From contig CAYPXR010000037.1 in assembly GCA_964414585.1 (NCBI GenBank), positions 1-64,000 on the forward strand: a stretch of DNA of 64,000 bases. The letters run 5' to 3'. This DNA comes from DATEMU01 sp964414585. Lineage in GTDB: Bacteria; Planctomycetota; Phycisphaerae; UBA1845; UTPLA1. The notes under the pieces were generated by a model. It saw nothing but the letters and a program-made list of their open reading frames with translations, did not search any database and was not told the DNA's origin. Shown here piece after piece: positions 47,805 to 54,913 of the stretch (its first letter is position 1; every line of letters starts with the position of its first letter). Made by a program: the position numbers and the translations under genes.

Positions 47805-47839
47805 CTTCGCTATTCGCTTTTCGCTATTTGTAATTGCTT
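47805..47839. repeat. Heptad array abutting the priA start codon (5 units)
   Basis: Units CTTCGCT, ATTCGCT and TTTCGCT, then two diverged (ATTTGTA, ATTGCTT). The last base is directly followed by the priA ATG, so the position where a Shine-Dalgarno should be is occupied by the repeat. A TATAAT hexamer lies upstream at 47759-47764 without a good -35. Confidence 0.75.
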
Positions 47840-50143
47840 ATGGCCCGCGATCGCTTCACCCGCTCCTTCTTCGACGAACCGAAGCTCGCCAACGCGCTGA
47901 TCGCCACCGTCGCCCCGCTCGCCCCGATCGACAAGACTTACAGCTATCTCGTCCCGCCGGAATTGGAAGGCTGCCTCGCCACCGGCATGCGCGTTACCGT
48001 CCCTTTCGGCAAAGGTCAGCGCCCCGTCGAAGCCTTCTGCATTGACATTGCCCGCCGCAAGTGGGACACGACGCTCAAATCCGTCCTCAAATTGCGCGAC
48101 GAGCAACCCGTCCTGTCGCCCAAGCTCCTCGAACTCGGCCGCTGGCTCGCCCGTTATTACGGCGCGCACCTCGGTCGCACCCTCGACCTCATGGTCCCCG
48201 CCGCCGCCAAGAGCCGCGCCGGTTGGCGAAAGGTGAAATACGTCTCGCTTGCGCCCGATTCAAACCCCCAAGCCGAAATCCGAAATCCGAAATCTCAAAT
48301 CTCAAATCTCAAATTGTCCGCCAGGCAATCCGCCGTTCTGGAACAAATTCGGATTGCAAGCGTTCGCGTCCGCGCCGCCGATCTCTGCAAACTCGCCGAC
48401 TGCACGCCCGCCGGGCTGACAACCCTCGCCAAAAAGGGCCTCATTCAAATCGAAACCGTCCTTGAGGCCGTCGACCCGCCCACGCTCGACGGTCCCCGAC
48501 ACGACCCTTCATTCGATCTGACGGCTGACCAGACGGCCGCTATCTCCCAAATCAATGCCGCCATCGAATCCCGCAGCTTTTCCGTCCAACTTCTCTTCGG
48601 CGTCACCGGCAGCGGCAAAACCGAAGTTTACGTCAGTGCCATCCGAAAGGCACTCTCCATGGGCCGCCAGGCCGTCATGCTCGTTCCTGAAATCGCCCTC
48701 ACGACGCAAACCGTCCGCCGCCTGGAAGACCGCTTCGACCGCGTCGCCACGCTGCACAGCGGCCTGTCGGCCGTCGAGCGCTCCCGCGCCTGGGCCTCGA
48801 TCGCCGCCGGCCGGATCGCCGTCATCATCGGTACGCGCAGCGCCGTTTTCGCCCCCTGTCCCGATCTCGGCGTGATCATCGTCGACGAAGAGGCCGAGCC
48901 GAGTTACAAGAATCAGGCCGCACCGCGCTACCACACCCGCGACGTGGCCGTGCAGCGCGCCCACCTCGAAAACATCCCCGTCGTCCTCGGTTCCGCGACG
49001 CCGTCGCTGGAAACGTGGAAGAACGTCCGCGAGAAGAAGCATTACCACCTGATCCGCATGCCCACGCGGGTCCGCGGTCTGGCCATGCCGCGTGTTCATC
49101 TCGTCGATATGCGCGACGAACACCTCGCCCGCAAGGGTGTTCACATGCTCTCGCGCGAGATGGAAGCCTTTCTCGGTGGGACCCTCGAACGCGGCGAACA
49201 GGCCGTCCTCCTGCTCAACCGCCGCGGCTACGCCGGTTTCCTCCACTGCCCGCGCTGCCGCACCGTCATCTCCTGTCCGCATTGCAGCGTCCACCTCGTC
49301 TTCCACGCGACAACGCAGCTTGCCCATTGCCACTACTGCCACAACAGAATCACGTTCCCCGAAATCTGCCCGAAAATCGGCTGCGGCGGAAAGATCGTCC
49401 GCTTCGGCATCGGTACGCAGCGCGTCGAGGAGGAATTGCTGGAAAAATTTCCTTCCGCCCGCGTCCGGCGCATGGATTCCGACGCGATGAAGCGCCCCGC
49501 CGATTACGCCGACGTCCTCACCGCCTTCGAGAAGCGCGAATTCGACGTCCTCGTCGGCACCCAGATGATTGCCAAGGGGCTCGACTTCCCCTTCGTCTCC
49601 TTCGTCGGCATCATCAGCGCCGACACCGCCCTGGCGCTGAACGACTTTCGCTCCGAGGAACGAACTTTCCAACTCGTCCTCCAGGTCGCCGGTCGCAGCG
49701 GTCGCGGCGACGTCGGCGGCGACGTCGTCGTGCAGACCTTCGCGGCCGACACCGCCCCGATCCGCCACGCCGTCGCCGGCAACTACGAAGCGTTCGCCAA
49801 TGATGAACTGGAAAAGCGCCGAAAGGCCAAACTACCCCCTTGGACGCGAATGATGCGAATCGTCGTCTCCGATCCGCTCATGACCAAAGCGCAAAAAGCC
49901 GGCGCCAAGCTCGCCGACTCCATTCGCCACACCCTCCAGCGCGTCGGCGTCCACTTCGAACTTTTCGGCCCCCAACCCGCGGCCATTGCTCGCATCCGCG
50001 ACCAATACCGCTTCGACCTCCAACTGACTTTTCCGACGGCCGCCGCACTGCTCACCGCTGTCGACGCCCTCAAAGCCGAAGGCGCGCTCCATGCCCCCGC
50101 GCGGACGATTACCGTCGACGTCGATCCCGTATCGCTGCAATAA
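47840..50143 (+). CDS. priA: Primosomal protein N' (PriA helicase)
   Basis: About 767 residues. N-terminal 3'-DNA-binding domain (APIDKTYSYLVPPELEG), winged-helix part, then helicase: Walker A GVTGSGKTEVY, DEEAEPSYKNQ, GSATPSLET, zinc cysteines in CPRCRTVISCPHCSVH and CHYCHNRITF...CPKIGCGG, and GTQMIAKGLDFP. It restarts replication at repaired forks. Residues about 145-159 (linker between the 3'-binding and winged-helix domains) are encoded by an in-frame 42-bp heptad array. ATG 47840 follows another array and lacks a Shine-Dalgarno. Confidence 0.95.
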   Translation: MARDRFTRSFFDEPKLANALIATVAPLAPIDKTYSYLVPPELEGCLATGMRVTVPFGKGQRPVEAFCIDIARRKWDTTLKSVLKLRDEQPVLSPKLLELGRWLARYYGAHLGRTLDLMVPAAAKSRAGWRKVKYVSLAPDSNPQAEIRNPKSQISNLKLSARQSAVLEQIRIASVRVRAADLCKLADCTPAGLTTLAKKGLIQIETVLEAVDPPTLDGPRHDPSFDLTADQTAAISQINAAIESRSFSVQLLFGVTGSGKTEVYVSAIRKALSMGRQAVMLVPEIALTTQTVRRLEDRFDRVATLHSGLSAVERSRAWASIAAGRIAVIIGTRSAVFAPCPDLGVIIVDEEAEPSYKNQAAPRYHTRDVAVQRAHLENIPVVLGSATPSLETWKNVREKKHYHLIRMPTRVRGLAMPRVHLVDMRDEHLARKGVHMLSREMEAFLGGTLERGEQAVLLLNRRGYAGFLHCPRCRTVISCPHCSVHLVFHATTQLAHCHYCHNRITFPEICPKIGCGGKIVRFGIGTQRVEEELLEKFPSARVRRMDSDAMKRPADYADVLTAFEKREFDVLVGTQMIAKGLDFPFVSFVGIISADTALALNDFRSEERTFQLVLQVAGRSGRGDVGGDVVVQTFAADTAPIRHAVAGNYEAFANDELEKRRKAKLPPWTRMMRIVVSDPLMTKAQKAGAKLADSIRHTLQRVGVHFELFGPQPAAIARIRDQYRFDLQLTFPTAAALLTAVDALKAEGALHAPARTITVDVDPVSLQ
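48274..48315. repeat. In-frame heptad array inside priA (6 units)
   Basis: Exactly six 7-bp units: three CGAAATC followed by TCAAATC twice and TCAAATT. 42 bp equals 14 codons, read as part of PriA (AEIRNPKSQISNLK). It lies in the expected flexible linker, so the frame and both flanking domains are intact. Confidence 0.85.
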
Positions 50144-50166
50144 TGATGAAATTCAATCCGGTATGA

Positions 50167-51294
50167 CTATTCACCCGCGCCGCGTACGACCGTCGCATCG
50201 CTGGGCGTCGGGAGCGGGGTCGGCGATTCGTCGCCGCGGAGCCACCCGATGACCAGATAATCCGCCGCGATCTTCCCTTGAACCGTCGTCGGATCGTACT
50301 CGATCGCCACCGCCGTCTTCCCGATGCCGTCAATCATTCGCTGCGCGCGGGACGGATCGACCAGATCGAAATAGCCCTTGTCCTTCAGGGCCGCGACGAC
50401 GCGCTCCGCCGCCGCCATGCCCTCGGGTCCAGCCTTGGCCCGCGCCGGCAACGACGAAAACGGCAGCACCGCGATCCGTGGATTGCCCGAACGATCGATG
50501 TGCGGCGAAATCAGCTTGACCGCCTCACGAGCCAGCGTCGTCACGTCGCCCGTTCGCGCGATGGCTTCGCCGACGGACTCGCCCTGCCCGGCCGCGATCT
50601 TGATCAATTTGAGTCGTAGCCCCATTTCGCCGGTCGCGACGGTGCGCACGTTTCCCGTTCCGCTCGGTCCGCCCATGACCATCTGCCGTACTTCCTGTTC
50701 CACCGCTCCGAACGAAGCGTTCCCGATCGAGACGGCCTTCACCTGGCCCGAGCGGCTGATCACGAACCGCGCGGGAATGTCGTAGCTCCATTTCGGCGCG
50801 AGCCACGCCCGAATCGCCGGCTTGGCCTCCTTCGGAATCACCACACAGGGATAATTCGCCTTCGACCCGTGCAGCATCGGCACCGTCAGACTTGACCACT
50901 GATCCTGCGAATCCAGGTTACAGGCGATCACCTGGAACCCCTCGCTCTGCATCTCCTCCTGCATTCGCGTCAGCATCGACAGCTCGGCGCGGTTCTCGCG
51001 CGACCACGACGCCCAGAAGTCCAGGAGCACGACGCGCTGCTTGAACTTCGAAACGAAGTCCTGCAACCCCGCCGCGTCCAGGACCGGCGGCGCGTCCGGA
51101 TACCGGTAGGCGTACGTCGACTCCGGCGGCGCGTGCGACGGCGCCTTGCCCTGCACATGAAAGGTGTTGTCGTAGGGATACCCTTCGGTCGTGCACCCCG
51201 CGGCCATCGCCAGCGCGAGAAGGCCGACGAGCAGGCATCCGAAGCAACGAACGACCAGGACCGAAGAAATTGTTTTGGTGAGTCGCGTCATCAT
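50167..51294 (-). CDS. Lipoprotein: cysteine-less thioredoxin-fold domain plus C-terminal CsgG/LpoB-like domain
   Basis: 375 residues. Signal peptide ends in LALAMAAGC (lipobox). Residues about 70-225 follow the TlpA/thioredoxin layout (VLLDFWASWSRENRAELSML, then the cis-Pro strand DIPARFVI), but the CxxC position reads SREN, with no redox cysteines. Residues about 270-350 (NPRIAVLPFSSLP...RVVAALKDKGYFDLVDPS...AADYLVIGWL) resemble periplasmic CsgG/LpoB-type domains. Shine-Dalgarno GGGAGG fixes ATG 51294. Probably a binding or scaffold lipoprotein. Confidence 0.7.
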   Translation of the reverse strand: MMTRLTKTISSVLVVRCFGCLLVGLLALAMAAGCTTEGYPYDNTFHVQGKAPSHAPPESTYAYRYPDAPPVLDAAGLQDFVSKFKQRVVLLDFWASWSRENRAELSMLTRMQEEMQSEGFQVIACNLDSQDQWSSLTVPMLHGSKANYPCVVIPKEAKPAIRAWLAPKWSYDIPARFVISRSGQVKAVSIGNASFGAVEQEVRQMVMGGPSGTGNVRTVATGEMGLRLKLIKIAAGQGESVGEAIARTGDVTTLAREAVKLISPHIDRSGNPRIAVLPFSSLPARAKAGPEGMAAAERVVAALKDKGYFDLVDPSRAQRMIDGIGKTAVAIEYDPTTVQGKIAADYLVIGWLRGDESPTPLPTPSDATVVRGAGE

Positions 51295-51420
51295 CCCTGA
51301 CCTCCCGTCAGCCCAAATCCACTGGACCGTTGATCTGCAAGTCGCCCGTCCGCGGCAAGCCGTGGGCGCGGACAAGCTCGTCTGCCACGTTGAATTATCT
51401 TATATCGGACGTTTCGAGAG

Positions 51421-52476
51421 TCAATCTTGCGATGCACCGGCCGCGACAGGCTCCGCCGGCATCTCCTCCGCCCGCTGTGAAAGGACGGCGATTCGCTCCC
51501 GAACCTCCTGGGCCATTCGCGTATTCGGAAACTCGTCCACGATCTGCCGGCCCACGGCCAGCGCCTCGCGCCAGTTGTGCTCCGTCACCGCGAAGGAGAA
51601 TTGAAGACCCAGATTGTGCAGCTTGGTGCGGAAGACGCCGCGCGCCGATTCTTCCAACGCCGCCGCCTCGTTCCGCGTGAGATATTGGTCGAGTTGCTTG
51701 AGGATCGCGATCCCGCGGTCTACTTCGTTTCGCTGGACCGATTCATCCCAGTCTTTGAGCAGCCGCCGCTTGTGCTCCCCGCGCTTCGCCGCGAAGAACT
51801 TCGGCAGATCCTTCACCTCGGCATTCTCCGGATGCGCCGCCAGCAGACGATCCATCTCCCGCCGCGCACGATCCCAGTCCATGGCGTCGATCTTCGCGCG
51901 GATCTGTTCCACCGCCTCGTGGACCTTGTAGGCGTGCTCCTGCTGCCGCGACAAATCGACCTCGCGCCGCAACCGCGCCGCCTCGTTGCGATAGCCGTGT
52001 TGTGCTTCAAGCTGCTCCACCAGTGCGTATGCCGCTTCCATGTCGCCGCGAATGATCTCTTCGTTGATCGCCAATCGCAGCGCCGTGCGATCCCGGTCCC
52101 GATGCGCAATGGCCCGGGCCGCATCGGAAAGTTGCGAATTCTCGGCGATGATGTTCAGGCTCTTCTGGCTGGCCTGAAGGGTGGATTGCAAATCTCGAAG
52201 CGCGTCGTACATGCGGAAGGTCGTGCCCTCCATCTTCAGGGCCAGATCGATGATCCCCCGGAAGAACATGTACTCGGCGGCCATGAAGCAGCCGAAGGCG
52301 ATCACCCCGACGCCGATGAGCAGATGCTGCCAACGGATGTCCGACTCGGCGGCAAGCATATACCCGCCGACGATGCAGATGCCCGCGATGCCGGCCATGG
52401 CGAACAGTCCGCCCCAACCCGCCGATCGTCGAACGTGATCGAATCTCTGCGGCAATTCCGACATCTGAATTCTCAT
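51421..52476 (-). CDS. Two-helix membrane protein with TPR-like cytosolic or periplasmic domain
   Basis: 351 residues. Two adjacent membrane helices (about 23-42 and 50-70) precede a long helical region with TPR-like spacing (MEAAYALVEQLEAQHGYRNEAARL, NWREALAVGRQIVDEFPNTRMAQEVRERI) and strongly charged coiled-coil character around 150-250. No enzyme motif. It is likely an envelope scaffold, and may be co-transcribed with the lipoprotein gene downstream (126 bp gap). Confidence 0.65.
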   Translation of the reverse strand: MRIQMSELPQRFDHVRRSAGWGGLFAMAGIAGICIVGGYMLAAESDIRWQHLLIGVGVIAFGCFMAAEYMFFRGIIDLALKMEGTTFRMYDALRDLQSTLQASQKSLNIIAENSQLSDAARAIAHRDRDRTALRLAINEEIIRGDMEAAYALVEQLEAQHGYRNEAARLRREVDLSRQQEHAYKVHEAVEQIRAKIDAMDWDRARREMDRLLAAHPENAEVKDLPKFFAAKRGEHKRRLLKDWDESVQRNEVDRGIAILKQLDQYLTRNEAAALEESARGVFRTKLHNLGLQFSFAVTEHNWREALAVGRQIVDEFPNTRMAQEVRERIAVLSQRAEEMPAEPVAAGASQD

Positions 52477-52615
52477 TCCTTATGAGCAGGCAATGCGGCC
52501 GCCGGACCGCGCCTCAAGCAACGACTTGCCATTAACACTTTAGGGACCCGCCAGGTGTCTGTCAATCCAAACAGCCCATAACATACCCGGCCGAATTAGC
52601 TTACGATCTGTTTTG

Positions 52616-53014
52616 TCAGTCTCGATCCTGACCCTGGCCCTTCAAATATTCGTCTCCGAACCGCGAGTCTCCGGTGGGCGACATGACGATATTGTCCTGC
52701 TGCAGGAACTCGCTTTCGTTCAGAATGAGCGTCTGGTAGCCGGGCTTGCTCAGGCGAATCCGCCCGCCCCCCTTGATGTTTATCTTGAAAATGTTCCATT
52801 TCCCCTTGCCGTCCGTATAGCCGATGACCCGCCAGCCGCCTTCCGGACCGTGCTGCTCAATCTTCACGTTGTTGACCGAAAAGGCCCCTTCCCGGTCGCT
52901 CACCTGCCCGAAATGCGAGAACTCCATGCACCCTGAAAGCCACGCCGTCACAAGGAACCCTGAAAAGATCGCCATACCCAGGCGAATCCGCGATCCCCGC
53001 TCAGTCATCCCCAT
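52616..53014 (-). CDS. Small lipoprotein, unknown function
   Basis: 132 residues. GMAIFSGFLVTAWLSGC is a lipoprotein signal. The mature part includes GAFSVNNVKIEQHGPEGGWRV and GGGRIRLSKPGYQTLIL, which looks like a small beta-sandwich of the PEGA or carboxypeptidase-regulatory-like kind. GGGAG upstream supports ATG 53014, four bases after the stop of the ThiF-like gene. The frame continues far upstream, but that part is antisense to other coding and is not translated as such. Confidence 0.65.
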   Translation of the reverse strand: MGMTERGSRIRLGMAIFSGFLVTAWLSGCMEFSHFGQVSDREGAFSVNNVKIEQHGPEGGWRVIGYTDGKGKWNIFKINIKGGGRIRLSKPGYQTLILNESEFLQQDNIVMSPTGDSRFGDEYLKGQGQDRD

Positions 53015-53018
53015 TCGA

Positions 53019-54092
53019 CTAGCTCCCGATGTACCGCGCATAAACCGTCCGCCCTTCTTCGATGTCGTTCGTCCCCTTGATGATCGCCCGGCCGTCGCGG
53101 AAAAGCGTGATCTCATAGTCATCCACCTTGAACCGCAATAAATATCGGTTGAAAAACGGGGGTGACTTGGCCGCCGCCGCCAGTTTCCGGGCCATCTGCT
53201 CGAAATCGATCGCCGCAGACCCCGTCGCCGCGATCTGCACGGCATCCCGACCGCACAAACTCGCCGTCCGCCCCGCCACGCCGCTGGCGAGAAATTCATA
53301 CCGACCGCCCTTGCAACAAGGACAATCCCCGCCCTCCCGCGCGCCGCTCATTTCAAACGAGGCGAACTTCCCCGTCCAGACATCGATTTGCACGAGATTG
53401 CGGCTCACCACGTCCGTCCTGCCAGTCAGAATCTTTATCGCCTCCATCGCCTGCAGACTCGCGACCAAATGCACCACCGGCGCGAGTACCCCCGCCGTAT
53501 CGCATGTCGGACTCACCCCCGGCGGCGGCGGCTCGCCCCAGACGCACCGCAGGCAAGGCGTGACGCCCGGCAGGATCGGCATCACCATCCCGATCGACCC
53601 GACACACGCGCCGTACACCCACGGGATGCGATGCTTCACCGCTACGTCATTAATAAGAAACCGCGTCTCGAAATTGTCCGTGCCGTCGAGCAGCAGGTGC
53701 ATCCCCTCGGCGAAGGATTCGATGTTGCCGCTGTGCGCATCCGCGACCACCGCTTCGACCTTCACGGTCGAATTGATCTTCGCCAACCGGTCGCCCGCCG
53801 CGACGGCCTTCGGCGAACCCTCCGTCACGTCCTGCTCGGTAAACAAAATCTGCCGCTGGAGATTATTCAGCTCGACATAATCGCGATCGACAATGCGAAC
53901 AAACCCGACCCCCGCCCGCACCAGCGTATCAGCCAGCACCGTGCCGAGCGCCCCGCAGCCGACGAGAAGCACCCGACTCTCCGCGAGCTTGCGCTGGCCC
54001 TCGCGCCCGATCTCGCCAAAGAGCATCTGCCGTGAATATCGCGCCCATATCGCGTCGTTTTGGTTCGTATTGGTGTTTTCGCGTTCAGACAT
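53019..54092 (-). CDS. ThiF/MoeB-like adenylyltransferase (E1-like)
   Basis: 357 residues. ARYSRQMLFGEIGREGQRKL and VLLVGCGALGTVLADTLVRAG (nucleotide loop) and DRDYVELNNLQRQILF are hallmark MoeB/ThiF sequence. Zinc cysteines are in CLRC and CPCC, and the catalytic region carries PTCDTAGVLAPVV. MoeB/ThiF adenylate the C-terminus of sulphur-carrier proteins. The last 90 residues replace the usual rhodanese domain with a sulphur-carrier-like or unknown domain. Start placed at ATG 54092, because an upstream ATG (54140) would translate the heptad array. Confidence 0.87.
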   Translation of the reverse strand: MSERENTNTNQNDAIWARYSRQMLFGEIGREGQRKLAESRVLLVGCGALGTVLADTLVRAGVGFVRIVDRDYVELNNLQRQILFTEQDVTEGSPKAVAAGDRLAKINSTVKVEAVVADAHSGNIESFAEGMHLLLDGTDNFETRFLINDVAVKHRIPWVYGACVGSIGMVMPILPGVTPCLRCVWGEPPPPGVSPTCDTAGVLAPVVHLVASLQAMEAIKILTGRTDVVSRNLVQIDVWTGKFASFEMSGAREGGDCPCCKGGRYEFLASGVAGRTASLCGRDAVQIAATGSAAIDFEQMARKLAAAAKSPPFFNRYLLRFKVDDYEITLFRDGRAIIKGTNDIEEGRTVYARYIGS

Positions 54093-54110
54093 GGTGTGGG
54101 CAAATGCTTC

Positions 54111-54145
54111 TTTCGCTATTCTTAATTCGTCATTCGTCATTCGAA
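54111..54145. repeat. Heptad array, ATTCGTC/ATTCGCT family (5 units)
   Basis: Units TTTCGCT, ATTCTTA, ATTCGTC (twice) and ATTCGAA in strict 7-bp register. It overlaps the stop codon and last residues (SFE) of the 206-residue membrane protein gene and ends about 19 bp before the ThiF-like start. Confidence 0.8.
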
Positions 54146-54757
54146 TGACGCCGTCGGCGGATCATCCTTCTCCTTCGCCAGCGCCGCCAGATACCCCTCC
54201 GGCGGAGGCGGCTCGCCCTCCTTCGGCAGCGCCTCCGGTCGCAGGCTCGCCGGATGTACCATCGTTGCTGGAGTCGCCCTCGTAGCGTCCGGCGTCCCTG
54301 TCTCAGATCCGCCGTGGCGGACCGGACGCGGAACACCAAGTGCATCCTCCGTCGCGCGTCCTGGCCCGTCCCTCGCTCCCGCCATGCGATAACTGCGCAT
54401 CGCACTCAACGACGCACTGACAAACCCACCGCCAAAGATCAAGTAGATAAGGGATTGTAGATCGACTCCCCCGGCATCGATCAGCCAATAGATCGCGATC
54501 AGCGCCATGATGACGCCGCACGCCCCCGACACGATTGCATCGAAAAGAAGCCCCAACCGCAGGTTCGCCGCGCACAACGCCGCGACCAGCGCCATCAGGA
54601 TGCCGCCGATTCGAAGCGACCAATAGAAAACATCCACCGTCGCGTTGTAAAACTTATTGCCCGAGATCCCCTTCGCCGCAAAAACCCAGCCGACGAAAAG
54701 CATCAACATCGCCGCAATGCCGGCCTGTATCGCATTTTGTCTCGCGGTCACTGGCAT
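54137..54757 (-). CDS. Four-helix membrane protein with Pro-rich tail, unknown function
   Basis: 206 residues. Four hydrophobic helices (about 10-30, 45-65, 68-92 and 98-120) are followed by a soluble tail rich in Gly, Pro and charged residues (about 125-206). No family recognised. The C-terminal residues come from the heptad array. Confidence 0.65.
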   Translation of the reverse strand: MPVTARQNAIQAGIAAMLMLFVGWVFAAKGISGNKFYNATVDVFYWSLRIGGILMALVAALCAANLRLGLLFDAIVSGACGVIMALIAIYWLIDAGGVDLQSLIYLIFGGGFVSASLSAMRSYRMAGARDGPGRATEDALGVPRPVRHGGSETGTPDATRATPATMVHPASLRPEALPKEGEPPPPEGYLAALAKEKDDPPTASFE

Positions 54758-54821
54758 GATCGGTCCGCGGCCTCCACGCGGACCATTCTATCCGAGAATT
54801 GTGACCCCGCCCAAAGGAAAA

Positions 54822-54909
54822 TCTCACGCAGAGACGCGGAGAACGCAGAGATGAAGAAAGGTAATAATACTTCGTTCCGACTCCGCGAGCTCTGCGTCTC
54901 TGCGTGAGA
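54822..54909. repeat. Large imperfect inverted repeat with CGCAGAG motifs
   Basis: Two 29-bp arms (54822-54850 and 54881-54909) pair over their outer 20 bp with one mismatch and partly beyond, around a 31-bp loop. Each arm carries repeats of CGCAGAG/CTCTGCG. It lies just past the stop of the VWA gene on the minus strand and could form a transcript-end hairpin, or be a dispersed palindromic element. Confidence 0.7.
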
Positions 54910-54913
54910 AATA

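Noticed and set aside
52616..53299. 227-codon version of the small lipoprotein gene
   Set aside because: The first 95 codons are antisense-like Arg/Ser-rich sequence overlapping the ThiF-like gene; the lipoprotein signal and GGGAG place the start at 53014.
54093..54140. Extended N-terminus of the ThiF-like protein starting at 54140
   Set aside because: The extra residues are the translation of the heptad array; family homology begins after ATG 54092.
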